This document shows, in pieces, positions 54,516 to 64,000 of a stretch of DNA of 64,000 nt. The stretch comes from Enterobacter sp. CC120223-11. Lineage in GTDB: Bacteria; Pseudomonadota; Gammaproteobacteria; Enterobacterales; Enterobacteriaceae. The translations under genes and the position numbers were made by a program. The DNA lies in the NCBI RefSeq assembly GCF_900215375.1, contig NZ_OBEF01000014.1, forward strand, positions 62,001 through 126,000. Reading direction: 5' to 3'. Under the pieces are notes generated by a model, which ran no database searches, was not told the origin of the DNA, and saw only the letters and a list, made by a program, of their open reading frames with translations. Position 1 is the first letter of the stretch, and each line of letters opens with the position of its first letter.

Positions 54516-55239
54516 TGTGTTGATACTCCGCTCATTATAATTACTGGCTTGTGCCAGCCTGTTTAATCCCCGAAGGGTTTCCCGTACCGCGCAGGAGTGA
54601 AAGCGCGTGTCGGGTTGTTACTGCCTGCTATCACCGACTTCATTATTACGGTCACTCTTTTTCGGCAACCTTACGTCGATTCTTTACGTTATCCCCCCTG
54701 TCGGGATAACCGGTGTTCTTTTCACGTCAGGAGAATTATTTGGAAATTATTCTCATCCCCGTGTTTTGTGTTGCGAAATGCCTGCGCGGAAAAGTATCAA
54801 ATGCATTTCCCGCCCGCCAATACATTTTGCAAATTTGTTAACTAATTCTCTTTTGTGGCCAGAACTTCGAATGAAACCTGGCGATATCCGCAGCAGTACT
54901 AAAAATTTAATTTTTTAATATCAATCATTTAAATCTGTCACTCTCCAAAGCGCTCGAAGCGGAGTGCTTGCGATGGCTTTTTACACAAAAATTTAACAAT
55001 TGATTATTATTTAGCACATTCCACTGCGTTAGAGGTGAAATTACTAATATCATTTCGATTATCACACATCAAGCGTAACAGTATCATGTAATAGAAATAA
55101 CATTGTTACGTGTGCAACTACCTGGGCGGGATGCTTATAATGCATTGATTGTAATGATTTTATCTAAATATAAGGCAATGTTATTGCTGACGCCTTTATC
55201 AGATTTTTTGATATGTTTTGCTATAGGATGAAAGAAAAG
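54516..55239. other. Long intergenic region upstream of oppA
   Basis: About 720 bp, strongly AT-rich between 54750 and 55220, with no plausible gene. It should contain the opp promoter and leader on the minus strand. Short plus-strand frames here lack ribosome-binding sites and family features. An imperfect hairpin AAGCGCTC...GAGTGCTT lies at about 54949-54970. Confidence 0.5.
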
Positions 55240-55258
55240 CGAGGCCAGTGCGGCCTCA
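55240..55258 (-). terminator. ychE terminator
   Basis: Minus-strand GAGGCC-GCACT-GGCCTC followed by GCTTTTCTTTC, 14 bp after the ychE stop. Confidence 0.75.
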
Positions 55259-55271
55259 CTTCAGGGGAGAG

Positions 55272-55919
55272 TTACGCGAGCAGGCCAGGGAAGATGGATT
55301 TGATGCCTGCGACGATAAATTCGATACCCAGCGCCATCAGCAGCAGGCCCATGATACGGGTGATAACGTTGATGCCGGTTTGCCCAAGCAGGCGCACCAG
55401 CCAGGGTGCGATGCGGAACAGGCCCCAACAGCAAAGCGCGAACAGCGCAATCGCCACCGAGAAACCAATCAGGTGTGCCCAGTTGTGATAACGGGTTCCC
55501 CAGACGATGGTGGAACTGATGGCCCCAGGCCCCGCCATCAGCGGTAATGCCAGAGGAACAACACCGACGCTTTCGCGAATCGCCGTTTCTGATTTTTCCT
55601 GCTTGTTTTGCTTATCCTCACCGAGTTTCCCGCTGATCATCGACATGGCAATAGTGACCACCAGAATCCCGCCCGCAATGCGGAAGGAGTCTATCGATAT
55701 ACCGAAAAGCTGGAGGATGCCGTCACCGAGGAACAGTGAAGTCCATAAAATGATGGCAACGGAGAGGTTAGCCGTCAGGTTAGTTTTATTGCGCGCGGGT
55801 GCCGTCTGATAACTGGTCATACTGATGAACACCGGGATGATGCCCACCGGGTTTACCAGCGCAAATAAACCAATGAAAAACTTCACGTATGTTGGAAAAT
55901 CGAACAACGATTGAATCAC
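55272..55919 (-). CDS. ychE: YchE, MarC-family integral membrane protein
   Basis: This 215-residue MarC/UPF0056 family protein has the length of E. coli YchE and about six transmembrane helices. The conserved block VVPLALPLMAGPGAISSTIVWG is present. The transported substrate, if any, is unknown. It is divergent from adhE across 477 bp. Confidence 0.96.
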   Translation of the reverse strand: MIQSLFDFPTYVKFFIGLFALVNPVGIIPVFISMTSYQTAPARNKTNLTANLSVAIILWTSLFLGDGILQLFGISIDSFRIAGGILVVTIAMSMISGKLGEDKQNKQEKSETAIRESVGVVPLALPLMAGPGAISSTIVWGTRYHNWAHLIGFSVAIALFALCCWGLFRIAPWLVRLLGQTGINVITRIMGLLLMALGIEFIVAGIKSIFPGLLA

Positions 55920-56396
55920 GGTAACCCCGCGCCCTCATCAAAAGTGGTAGTTGACGTACAGTCATCATGGAAAACGCGCTGAAGATACGCTGTTTGGCGC
56001 TATTCTTCACCACAATTCTACTCAAAAACACGTCCGGCAGACGTTGTTATGTATCTGTTTAAATTATGCTAATGTTATTTCAGTCCGAAAGTACGATCTT
56101 TTAACACTTGATACAATCCGCTAAAACCGGCCTGCTGAAAGGAGTCAGCTTGGTGTAATCTTGATTTAGATCACGCAATTCGTACTCAGAAGTGGGTAAT
56201 CTTGATGTCGCACCAGGGAGTAGCCCGGTTCCCTAACCGGGTGTAATGGAAGGCTCTTTTAGTAAGTCAGTGGATTGAAGGTCGTAGGTAACCTGTTGGT
56301 TTTATGGCGTTTACGCAAGCTGGCGACCGTCTGTCTATACTGTCGTATCGCACAGCTGATTTACTAAAAAAGTTTAACATTATCCAGGAGAGCATT
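55920..56396 (+). promoter_or_regulatory. adhE upstream regulatory region with FNR/CRP-like site
   Basis: This 477-bp region serves ychE (minus) and adhE (plus). TTGATTTAGATCAC at 56161-56174 matches the FNR box TTGATnnnnATCAA with one mismatch and is also CRP-like. CCCGGTTCCCTAACCGGG at 56223-56240 forms a hairpin in the likely leader. In E. coli the long adhE leader is processed by RNase III. No gene is seen. Confidence 0.5.
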
Positions 56397-59072
56397 ATGG
56401 CTGTTACTAACGTCGCTGAACTGAACGCACTCGTCGAGCGCGTAAAAAAAGCCCAGCGTGAATATGCCAACTTCACCCAAGAACAGGTTGATAAAATCTT
56501 CCGCGCCGCCGCTCTGGCTGCTGCAGATGCTCGAATCCCTCTCGCGAAACTGGCCGTTGCCGAATCTGGCATGGGTATCATCGAAGATAAAGTGATCAAA
56601 AACCACTTTGCTTCTGAGTATATCTACAACGCCTATAAAGATGAGAAAACCTGTGGTGTGCTGTCTGAAGACGACACATTCGGGACTATCACCATCGCAG
56701 AGCCAATCGGCATCATCTGCGGTATCGTACCGACCACCAACCCAACTTCTACTGCTATCTTCAAATCGCTGATCAGCCTGAAGACCCGCAACGCCATCAT
56801 CTTCTCTCCACACCCACGTGCTAAAGATGCGACCAACAAAGCGGCCGACATCGTTCTGCAGGCAGCTATCGCTGCGGGTGCACCAAAAGATCTGATTGGC
56901 TGGATTGACCAACCGTCCGTAGAACTCTCTAACGCCCTGATGCACCACCCGGACATCAACATGATTCTGGCGACCGGTGGCCCAGGCATGGTTAAAGCTG
57001 CATACAGCTCCGGTAAACCTGCTATCGGCGTAGGCGCGGGTAACACCCCGGTTGTTGTTGATGAAACCGCAGACGTGAAACGTGCTGTCGCTTCCATCCT
57101 GATGTCTAAAACCTTCGACAACGGCGTAATCTGTGCTTCTGAACAGTCCGTCATCGTTGTTGACTCTGCTTATGCAGCCGTTCGCGAGCGTTTCGCTTCC
57201 CACGGTGGCTACATGCTGCAGGGCAAAGAGCTGAAAGCCGTTCAGGACATCATCCTGAAAAATGGCGCGCTGAACGCGGCAATCGTCGGTCAGCCAGCAA
57301 CCAAAATTGCTGAACTGGCAGGCTTCACCGTACCAGCAGACACCAAAATTCTGATTGGCGAAGTGACCGTTGTTGACGAATCTGAGCCGTTCGCTCACGA
57401 AAAACTGTCTCCAACTCTGGCCATGTACCGCGCCAAGAACTTCGAAGATGCCGTGGTCAAAGCAGAAAAACTGGTAGAGATGGGCGGTATCGGCCACACC
57501 TCTTGCCTGTACACCGACCAGGACAACCAGCCAGAACGCGTTAAATTCTTCGGCGACAAAATGAAGACCGCGCGTATCCTGATTAACACCCCTGCTTCTC
57601 AGGGTGGTATCGGTGACCTGTACAACTTCAAACTCGCACCTTCCCTGACTCTGGGTTGTGGTTCCTGGGGTGGTAACTCCATCTCTGAAAACGTTGGTCC
57701 AAAACACCTGATCAACAAGAAAACCGTTGCTAAGCGAGCTGAAAACATGTTGTGGCACAAACTTCCGAAATCTATCTACTTCCGCCGTGGCTCCCTGCCA
57801 ATCGCGCTGGATGAAGTGATTACCGATGGCCACAAACGTGCGCTGATCGTGACCGACCGCTTCCTGTTCAACAACGGCTATGCAGACCAGATCACCTCTG
57901 TTCTGAAAGCAGCTGGCGTTGAAACTGAAGTATTCTTCGAAGTTGAAGCTGACCCGACTCTGACCGTTGTTCGCAAAGGTGCAGAGCTGGCGAACTCCTT
58001 CAAACCAGACGTGATCATCGCTCTGGGTGGCGGTTCCCCAATGGACGCCGCGAAAATCATGTGGGTGATGTACGAGCATCCAGAAACTCACTTCGAAGAA
58101 CTGGCGCTGCGCTTTATGGATATCCGTAAACGTATCTACAAGTTCCCGAAAATGGGCGTGAAAGCGAAGATGGTTGCGGTCACCACCACTTCCGGTACCG
58201 GTTCTGAAGTTACACCATTCGCGGTTGTAACCGACGATGCGACCGGTCAGAAATACCCACTGGCTGACTACGCGCTGACGCCTGACATGGCTATCGTTGA
58301 CGCCAACCTAGTGATGGAAATGCCTAAGTCACTGTGTGCGTTCGGTGGTCTGGATGCGGTCACTCACGCCCTGGAAGCTTACGTTTCCGTACTGGCGTCT
58401 GAGTTCTCCGACGGTCAGGCTCTGCAGGCTCTGAAACTGCTGAAAGAAAACCTGCCAGCGTCTTATCATGAAGGTTCTAAAAACCCGGTTGCCCGTGAAC
58501 GCGTTCACAGTGCAGCGACCATCGCCGGTATCGCGTTTGCGAACGCCTTCCTCGGTGTGTGTCACTCCATGGCTCACAAACTGGGCTCGCAGTTCCACAT
58601 CCCACACGGTCTGGCCAACGCCCTGCTGATCAGCAACGTTATTCGCTACAACGCGAACGACAACCCGACTAAGCAGACCGCATTCAGCCAGTACGATCGT
58701 CCACAGGCACGTCGTCGTTATGCAGAGATCGCTGACCACCTGGGTCTGACCTCTTCCAGCGACCGTACTGCGGCGAAAATTGAGAAACTGCTGGCATGGC
58801 TGGATAGCATCAAAGCTGAACTGGGTATTCCTAAGTCCATCCGCGAAGCGGGCGTTCAGGAAGCTGACTTCCTGGCACACGTCGACAAACTGTCTGAAGA
58901 TGCGTTTGACGACCAGTGTACCGGTGCTAACCCACGTTATCCGCTGATTGCTGAACTGAAACAGATCCTGCTGGATACCTACTACGGTCGTGAGTTCACA
59001 GAAGGTGAAGCAGTTGAGAAAAAAGCAGCTGCGCCTGCTAAAGCTGACAAAAAAGCGAAGAAAACCGCTTAA
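56397..59072 (+). CDS. adhE: Bifunctional aldehyde-alcohol dehydrogenase AdhE
   Basis: This 891-residue enzyme has E. coli AdhE length. It converts acetyl-CoA to acetaldehyde and then ethanol in anaerobic fermentation and forms spirosomes. The N-terminal aldehyde dehydrogenase half has the catalytic Cys246 in NGVICASEQS. The C-terminal iron-dependent alcohol dehydrogenase half has GGGSPMDAAK and metal ligands in CHSMAHKLGSQFHIPHG. The tail is Lys/Ala-rich. Codon use is strongly biased, as in highly expressed genes. The ATG follows CCAGGAGAG; a 31-codon extension is not conserved. Confidence 0.99.
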   Translation: MAVTNVAELNALVERVKKAQREYANFTQEQVDKIFRAAALAAADARIPLAKLAVAESGMGIIEDKVIKNHFASEYIYNAYKDEKTCGVLSEDDTFGTITIAEPIGIICGIVPTTNPTSTAIFKSLISLKTRNAIIFSPHPRAKDATNKAADIVLQAAIAAGAPKDLIGWIDQPSVELSNALMHHPDINMILATGGPGMVKAAYSSGKPAIGVGAGNTPVVVDETADVKRAVASILMSKTFDNGVICASEQSVIVVDSAYAAVRERFASHGGYMLQGKELKAVQDIILKNGALNAAIVGQPATKIAELAGFTVPADTKILIGEVTVVDESEPFAHEKLSPTLAMYRAKNFEDAVVKAEKLVEMGGIGHTSCLYTDQDNQPERVKFFGDKMKTARILINTPASQGGIGDLYNFKLAPSLTLGCGSWGGNSISENVGPKHLINKKTVAKRAENMLWHKLPKSIYFRRGSLPIALDEVITDGHKRALIVTDRFLFNNGYADQITSVLKAAGVETEVFFEVEADPTLTVVRKGAELANSFKPDVIIALGGGSPMDAAKIMWVMYEHPETHFEELALRFMDIRKRIYKFPKMGVKAKMVAVTTTSGTGSEVTPFAVVTDDATGQKYPLADYALTPDMAIVDANLVMEMPKSLCAFGGLDAVTHALEAYVSVLASEFSDGQALQALKLLKENLPASYHEGSKNPVARERVHSAATIAGIAFANAFLGVCHSMAHKLGSQFHIPHGLANALLISNVIRYNANDNPTKQTAFSQYDRPQARRRYAEIADHLGLTSSSDRTAAKIEKLLAWLDSIKAELGIPKSIREAGVQEADFLAHVDKLSEDAFDDQCTGANPRYPLIAELKQILLDTYYGREFTEGEAVEKKAAAPAKADKKAKKTA

Positions 59073-59086
59073 CTGAAAGCCTGAAT

Positions 59087-59116
59087 AAAAAACCCGCCAA
59101 ATGGCGGGTTTTTTTA
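59087..59116. terminator. Terminator between adhE and tdk
   Basis: AAAAAACCCGCCA/TGGCGGGTTTTTTT, symmetrical, between two convergent genes. Confidence 0.93.
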
Positions 59117-59138
59117 CGTCCAAATGAAGCGCTAAACG

Positions 59139-59765
59139 TCAGGCTTCTACATTTCCTCTGACGCGCTGCTGAATGGCGCTCAGCGACCCTTCCTGAAGCG
59201 CTTCTTTATAATGCTTACGGCAGACGGAAACATAGCGCTCGTTGCCGCCAATCACCACCTGCTCGCCTTCATTATAAGGCCGACCGTCCTGATCGAGACG
59301 CAGCACCATGCTGGCCTTGCGCCCGCAGAAACAAATGGTTTTTAGTTCCACTAGCTTATCGGACCAGGAGAGCAAATACTGACTGCCGATAAACAGCTCG
59401 CCGCGAAAATCTGTGCGCAATCCGTAGCAGAGCACCGGAATATCAAGCTCATCCACCACCTCAGACAGCGCATAAACCTGTTCACGGGTCAGGAACTGGC
59501 TTTCATCCACCAAAACGCAGTGTACAGGCGCCTGGGCGTGCTCTGCAGAGATATCATCAAACAGCGATGTCTGAGGGTTGTAGAGCTTTGCAGGCGATGA
59601 CAGCCCGATACGGGAGCTGACTTTACCGGCACCAAATCTGTCGTCAATTTCTGCGGTATATACCAGGGTGCGCATCCCACGTTCCTGGTAATTGTAAGAA
59701 GACTGCAGTAACGCAGTCGACTTCCCGGCGTTCATTGCTGAGTAGTAAAAATAAAGTTGTGCCAT
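59139..59765 (-). CDS. tdk: Thymidine kinase
   Basis: This 208-residue type II thymidine kinase phosphorylates thymidine in the salvage pathway. The P-loop [12 protein letters not shown], the Walker B-like VLVDESQFL and the structural zinc cysteines (ICFCGRKA and the C-terminal VCRKHY region) are present. I chose the ATG giving MAQLYFYYS, as in E. coli (205 residues). An ATG three codons upstream is also possible, since GAGG lies just before it. Confidence 0.96.
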   Translation of the reverse strand: MAQLYFYYSAMNAGKSTALLQSSYNYQERGMRTLVYTAEIDDRFGAGKVSSRIGLSSPAKLYNPQTSLFDDISAEHAQAPVHCVLVDESQFLTREQVYALSEVVDELDIPVLCYGLRTDFRGELFIGSQYLLSWSDKLVELKTICFCGRKASMVLRLDQDGRPYNEGEQVVIGGNERYVSVCRKHYKEALQEGSLSAIQQRVRGNVEA

Positions 59766-60322
59766 TCGAAGCATCGCCTCAATCGTCGTGATTTAATGGC
59801 ACAAAGTGTACCATATTCACATCCAATTTCAGCGTATCCGCTCGTGGCGTTGAGCCGCTGAGGCCGCAGAATATTAAGTTAATCTTATCTATAATAACAA
59901 ACGGATAGATGTTTCCATTCTCGGGTTAACTTAGCTGAGCACCAGAGTAGACGCTTCCTGGGCAGGCCACATTTCGTTTAAGAGTTTCCCCGGGTGATGA
60001 TTCAGATTCTATTGAATGATGAGAAATTCTCTTTGCGCCACCCGGCTAATACGAAAGGCTGATATTTAGCGCCCTGGATATATAGCCTGTGGGTAAACGG
60101 CAAAAAAGGACATAGTTTGTAAGGGTGTTCTTAAGTTTTGCCCAGTCAATATGCACCCAGGATGTGAACTGACGCGTAAAATTTAACTATGCCTTATTAT
60201 TTATTTCTCATAATAACGGGATATTTTGACTTCCTTACAATCGTCCCTATTGCACATCCGAATTTAACGCTCTATTATTAGCTCAACAAACCACCCCACA
60301 ATATAAGTTTGAGAATACGACA
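59766..60322. other. tdk-hns intergenic region with a branched inverted repeat
   Basis: This 557-bp region holds the hns promoter and the tdk promoter; its last 200 bp are AT-rich and probably curved. CCGGGTG at 59990-59996 pairs with CACCCGG at 60039-60045. Two small hairpins lie inside (ATTCA/TGAAT and GAGAAATTCTC). I see no reading frame. Confidence 0.5.
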
Positions 60323-60733
60323 ATGAGCGAAGCACTTAAAATTTTGAACAACATCCGTACTCTTCGTGCGCAGGCAAGAGAATGCACTCTGGAAACGCTT
60401 GAAGAAATGCTGGAAAAATTAGAAGTTGTTGTTAACGAGCGTCGTGAAGAAGAAAGTGCGGCCGCTGCAGAAGTTGAAGAGCGTACTCGTAAACTGCAAC
60501 AATACCGTGAAATGCTGATCGCCGATGGTATTGACCCGAATGAACTGCTGAACAGCATTGCTGCTGCAAGCAAGACCGGTGCAAAAGCTAAACGTGCTGC
60601 ACGTCCTGCTAAATATAGCTACGTTGATGAAAACGGCGAAACCAAAACCTGGACCGGCCAGGGTCGTACCCCGGCAATCATCAAAAAAGCAATGGATGAG
60701 CAAGGTAAATCTCTGGATGATTTCCTGATCTAA
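60323..60733 (+). CDS. hns: H-NS nucleoid-associated silencer
   Basis: This 136-residue protein is nearly identical to E. coli H-NS (137). An N-terminal coiled-coil oligomerisation domain (residues 1-80) is followed by a linker and the C-terminal DNA-binding domain. The AT-hook-like loop TWTGQGRTP lies near 109-117. H-NS silences AT-rich and horizontally acquired DNA, which may include the ATPase/HNH island at 2.4 kb. Confidence 0.98.
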   Translation: MSEALKILNNIRTLRAQARECTLETLEEMLEKLEVVVNERREEESAAAAEVEERTRKLQQYREMLIADGIDPNELLNSIAAASKTGAKAKRAARPAKYSYVDENGETKTWTGQGRTPAIIKKAMDEQGKSLDDFLI

Positions 60734-60760
60734 TCTTTTTCTGGCTTTAGCCATTGTTGA

Positions 60761-60786
60761 AAATCCCGCTTCGCGGGATTTTTTTT
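60761..60786 (+). terminator. hns terminator
   Basis: AAATCCCGC-TT-GCGGGATTT hairpin followed by further T residues, 27 bp after hns. Confidence 0.93.
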
Positions 60787-60851
60787 ATCCCTCGCATCCC
60801 GGATCAAATCCTTCCCCGCTTAATTTTAAAACAAATTTTACCCCAGACAAT

Positions 60852-60882
60852 AAAAAACCGGGGTCTTTTCAGTACCCCGGTT
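60852..60882 (-). terminator. galU terminator
   Basis: Minus-strand AACCGGGGT/ACCCCGGTT hairpin followed by TTTTATT, 20 bp past galU. Confidence 0.9.
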
Positions 60883-60901
60883 GGCAGGACTCAGTAACGA
60901 A

Positions 60902-61810
60902 TTACTTGCCGGTGCCGACGGTCTCTTCCAGCCAGGCCTTAAAATCCGCACCCAGTGAATTATGGCGAATACCATATTCAACAAAGGCACGCATATAGCC
61001 AAGCTTATTACCGCAATCGTGGCTCTTGCCTTTCATGTGATAGGCTTCAACCGTTTCTTTCTCAATCAGCATATCGATTGCATCTGTCAGCTGAATCTCA
61101 TCCCCGGCTCCTGGAGGCGTTTTCGCCAGCAGTGGCCAGATTTCTGCGCTCAGCACATAGCGGCCCACGACGGCAAGATTAGAGGGCGCCACGTCAGCTT
61201 TTGGCTTCTCTACAACACCCACCATTGGCACGCTGTCGCCCGGATTCAGCGTCTCGCCTTTGCAGTCAACTACGCCATACGCGGTAACATCGTCAACAGG
61301 TTCAACCATGATCTGGCTGGCGCCTGTTTCGTCAAAACGCTTGATCATTTCTGCCAGGTTTTCACGAGACAGATCGGACTCATACTCATCCAGAATCACA
61401 TCCGGCAGGATAACCGCCACTGGCTCATTCCCGACAACGGGGTGAGCGCACAGTACCGCGTGACCCAGACCTTTCGCCAGGCCCTGACGAACCTGCATGA
61501 TGGTCACATGCGGTGGGCAAATTGACTGCACTTCTTCCAGCAGCTGACGCTTAACGCGTTTTTCCAGCATTGCTTCAAGTTCAAAACTGGTATCGAAATG
61601 GTTTTCGATAGAGTTTTTAGAAGAATGCGTTACCAGCACAATTTCAGTAATCCCTGCGGCAATACATTCATTGACAACATACTGAATTAATGGCTTGTCA
61701 ACCAGCGGCAGCATCTCCTTTGGAATTGCTTTCGTCGCGGGCAACATCCTGGTGCCCAATCCCGCTACCGGGATTACGGCCTTAGTGACTTTTGAATTTA
61801 ATGCAGCCAT
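60902..61810 (-). CDS. galU: UTP-glucose-1-phosphate uridylyltransferase
   Basis: This 302-residue nucleotidyltransferase equals E. coli GalU and makes UDP-glucose for LPS core, trehalose, galactose use and glucans. The nucleotide-binding loop [24 protein letters not shown], the [10 protein letters not shown] block and the [13 protein letters not shown] region are intact. It lies convergent to hns, as in E. coli. Confidence 0.98.
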   Translation of the reverse strand: MAALNSKVTKAVIPVAGLGTRMLPATKAIPKEMLPLVDKPLIQYVVNECIAAGITEIVLVTHSSKNSIENHFDTSFELEAMLEKRVKRQLLEEVQSICPPHVTIMQVRQGLAKGLGHAVLCAHPVVGNEPVAVILPDVILDEYESDLSRENLAEMIKRFDETGASQIMVEPVDDVTAYGVVDCKGETLNPGDSVPMVGVVEKPKADVAPSNLAVVGRYVLSAEIWPLLAKTPPGAGDEIQLTDAIDMLIEKETVEAYHMKGKSHDCGNKLGYMRAFVEYGIRHNSLGADFKAWLEETVGTGK

Positions 61811-62007
61811 TGAAATCTCCTGAACTGTTCAACTTTTGAACTTGCTCGTTAATTAATAACGCGTTGAGTATATCAGTACCGATTGAGCAGCCTGGTCTGA
61901 AAAGGACACGTCAACCTTGAATTAGGATTTTACGCATACAACCTGCCGATAGTACCACCACTGTCTGAAAGCACAGACTTCAATGTCTCTGAATTTAGAT
62001 TAATTGT

Positions 62008-63021
62008 TCATTCTGCAGACAACATTAAGCGTAAACGCCCGCCCGCGCCCCAAATTTGGCACTGCCATGATTCGCATCGCTGGCTGATTTGGTTTAAATA
62101 AGTATTACCCAAAGTCCCCAGCGGGACTCCATTGCTAATCTGTATTTGATGTTGGCCCGTGTTAAGTGTGCCATTAAGTCCCGCAGAGACGAGGATCAGA
62201 TTTTTAATTCCGCTATGGTAATACCCAACCAGCAGCGGGAACTGTCCGGGTAGATTGGCCTGACGCAACAATTGATTGACCTGTTTAAGCAGACTCCCTA
62301 ATTCAGGCAGACGCTGCCCTTCATGCGCGAGCTGCTCTTGTAACAAGCCATTAAAGAGCGCACGAAGAAGAAGCGCGGCTAAAACACCGTTATCCCCTGC
62401 TCGCGTCACGTCAAGACAATAAAAAGCCAGATCTTTATCTGAAAGCGGTGCAATATCGAGCACCAGTCCAGGATTATCAGCAGACACAAGTTGACGATAA
62501 TTGATTCGGCAATGCGAAATACTCTGCTGGACAGGCGGCTGAAGCTCCTGCAGTAATTTCGCCGCCATTGCTGGATTATTCACCAGCGCATCCCAGTCCT
62601 CAAATAAGCGCTCTTCCTCTTCCACGCGGGAATTGAACATAGTGGGATACAGGCAGGCAAAAACTGTTTCACGTAGTCGGTTAAGATCCTGAACGGGTTT
62701 CAGCAATACATCCTGTACGCCAAGCCGCAACGCCTTGGCAATATCGGCCATGTTTTCGGTGGCAGAGATAACCAGAATCGGCAGCTGCTTCCCTTTGTTA
62801 CGTATAAATTCGATGAGTTTAAGGCCGTTCATCCGCGGCATGGCGATATCACAGATCATCAAGTCAGGCGTCAGCGTCGCCATTTTTTCCAGGGCATCCA
62901 CGCCATCTTCAGCCAGGGCGGTGTTAGCGCCCAGCGATGAAAGCCACGAATCCAATAGTGAGCGGAAAACGGGTTCGTCTTCGACGATAAGGATAAGTTT
63001 TCCCGCCAATGGCTGCGTCAT
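62008..63021 (-). CDS. rssB: RssB, adaptor for RpoS proteolysis
   Basis: This 337-residue orphan response regulator equals E. coli RssB. Its receiver domain has the phospho-acceptor Asp58 (LMICDIAMPRMNG) and Lys in VLLKPVQDL. The C-terminal half is a degenerate PP2C-like domain (LDIAPLSDKDLAFYCLDVTRAGDNG). RssB delivers sigma-S to ClpXP. Its level and that of rpoS activator RprA (11.8 kb) both feed the general stress response. It is followed 5' by rssA in one operon. Confidence 0.97.
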   Translation of the reverse strand: MTQPLAGKLILIVEDEPVFRSLLDSWLSSLGANTALAEDGVDALEKMATLTPDLMICDIAMPRMNGLKLIEFIRNKGKQLPILVISATENMADIAKALRLGVQDVLLKPVQDLNRLRETVFACLYPTMFNSRVEEEERLFEDWDALVNNPAMAAKLLQELQPPVQQSISHCRINYRQLVSADNPGLVLDIAPLSDKDLAFYCLDVTRAGDNGVLAALLLRALFNGLLQEQLAHEGQRLPELGSLLKQVNQLLRQANLPGQFPLLVGYYHSGIKNLILVSAGLNGTLNTGQHQIQISNGVPLGTLGNTYLNQISQRCESWQCQIWGAGGRLRLMLSAE

Positions 63022-63109
63022 GTTCTCTCCCCTGGCAGACGATAGATAAATAGTGGCACGCTATTGGTGCTCTCGCCTGTCAGATTTTGCTGAAGTCATC
63101 GAAAAAGCC

Positions 63110-64000
63110 CTAACTCTGGCTACGAACCAGAGGTAAAAGTTCATCCATCTTTTTTTCTACCGAAAGCTGTCCGGCAGCAATGGCTGCGGGGGCGCGGTGA
63201 AAATCAAGCGTAGAGATCTGAGGGCAAAAAGGTTGCAACAGAATATCCGGCGGGTCACCCGCCATGCGGTTGCGCTTTAATCGGTTTTCCAGCACCTGTA
63301 TGGAGGTCGTCATGATCTCCATCGCCGTGGGAGTTATGGCCGTCCGGCGGGATGTCATGCGCCCAAGCCTTGCCCGAACACGTTCGTGCCAGCTGAGCGA
63401 TTCATCACTTTCTGAAGACTGTGGATCGAGCTGAAGGTTCACTGACAACAGATCCTGTTGCATTAAATGCGCGTCGTGCTGCAAATCGACTGCAATCACG
63501 ATGTCTGCACCCAACGCTCGTGTGAGTGAAACCGGTACAGGGTTCACAACGGCACCATCCACGAGCCAGTAACCATTGTGCATCACCGGTGACATCAGCC
63601 CAGGAATACTGCATGAAGCACGTACGGCTAAATGGAGATCTCCCTCTGTGAACCAGAGCTCACGGCCAGTGCTGAGATTTGTGGCGACGGAGGCAAAGCG
63701 GCGTTCACAGGCATCGATATTGTCGACAGGGATTAGATGGCGGAACTGACTAAAGACACGTTCCCCGCGCAGCAGCCCTCCACGTCGCCAGGAGAGGTCC
63801 ATCAGGCGCAGAACATCCCACGAATTGAAGGAGCACACCCATTTTTCCAGCACCGGCAAACGATCGCAGGCATAGGCTGCGCCCACCAGCGAACCAATGG
63901 AGCATCCGGCAACAACGTCAATTTCAATGCCCATTTTCTGCAACGCCTTGATCACGCCGATATGTGACCATCCTCGCGCCGCGCCTGCCCCCAGGGCCAG
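63110..64000 (-). CDS. rssA: RssA patatin-like protein (5' end outside window)
   Basis: The visible 296 residues correspond to nearly all of E. coli RssA (301). About seven N-terminal residues lie past the right edge. The patatin phospholipase fold is shown by the oxyanion loop LGAGAARGWSH at the edge and the nucleophile elbow GCSIGS. The catalytic Asp is in LVDGAVVNPVP. Its activity is not established. It is upstream of rssB in the same orientation. Confidence 0.97.
   Translation of the reverse strand: MALGAGAARGWSHIGVIKALQKMGIEIDVVAGCSIGSLVGAAYACDRLPVLEKWVCSFNSWDVLRLMDLSWRRGGLLRGERVFSQFRHLIPVDNIDACERRFASVATNLSTGRELWFTEGDLHLAVRASCSIPGLMSPVMHNGYWLVDGAVVNPVPVSLTRALGADIVIAVDLQHDAHLMQQDLLSVNLQLDPQSSESDESLSWHERVRARLGRMTSRRTAITPTAMEIMTTSIQVLENRLKRNRMAGDPPDILLQPFCPQISTLDFHRAPAAIAAGQLSVEKKMDELLPLVRSQS

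Noticed and set aside
56364-58091. 575-codon open frame antisense to adhE
   Set aside because: adhE is a certain gene in the opposite strand with strong codon bias. The antisense frame is a by-product of that bias and shows no domain or ribosome-binding site.

Overview
The window is chromosomal DNA of a gammaproteobacterium of the family Enterobacteriaceae. Nearly every gene is a close homologue of an E. coli K-12 gene, in blocks that match the E. coli map: suf, menI-ydiJ-ydiK-rprA, ppsA/ppsR-aroH, selO-rflP-nlpC-btuDEC-ihfA-pheTSM-rplT-rpmI-infC-thrS, ydiY-pfkB-ydiZ-yniA, then tonB-yciI-yciY-clsA-yciU, opp, ychE-adhE-tdk-hns-galU-rssB-rssA. The GC content looks moderate to high. The window also has a complete heme-uptake locus, a GH3 glycosidase, an extra K+ channel and a second YbdG-like channel. 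Together these fit Enterobacter or a close relative (Lelliottia, Leclercia, Kosakonia) better than Escherichia. The genus is an inference. No rRNA, tRNA, CRISPR array, insertion sequence or integrase was seen.

1-6.4 kb: the 5' part of the Fe-S assembly operon sufABC (minus strand) with a Fur box. Next comes a two-gene plus-strand island, an SMC/ABC-type ATPase overlapping an HNH nuclease, which resembles a Septu (PtuAB) anti-phage system. After it is an lpxP-type lipid A acyltransferase gene. 6.8-14.3 kb: menI and ydiJ (overlapping), divergent ydiK, the sRNA RprA, and a GH3 beta-glycosidase. 14.4-19.2 kb: ppsA and its regulator ppsR are divergent around a Cra-like site. aroH follows with a TrpR operator that overlaps the end of ppsR.

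19.2-25.3 kb: a REP/BIME element, then a Fur box and hemP-hemR-hemS-hemT-hemU-hemV. This covers outer-membrane receptor, cytoplasmic heme-handling protein, periplasmic binding protein, permease and ATPase, mostly with overlapping genes. 25.3-30.7 kb: selO, the anti-FlhDC factor rflP, nlpC and the vitamin B12 genes btuD-btuE-btuC. 30.7-38 kb: the translation cluster thrS-infC(AUU start)-rpmI-rplT-pheM-pheS-pheT-ihfA, with its leader peptide, attenuator and operators.

38-44.5 kb: a lambda Cro-like gene broken by an in-frame amber codon, a YbdG-type mechanosensitive channel, a solitary pxpA, a DedA protein, ydiY behind a short terminated leader, then pfkB, ydiZ and yniA. At 44.5 kb there is a synteny break relative to E. 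coli, where yniA meets tonB. 44.5-64 kb: tonB, yciI, yciY, clsA, yciU, a voltage-gated-type K+ channel with a zinc ribbon, oppABCDF, ychE, adhE, tdk, hns, galU, rssB and the start-truncated rssA at the right edge. TonB energises the heme receptor HemR encoded 20 kb away, and three Fur boxes (suf, hemP, tonB) link these loci in iron control.
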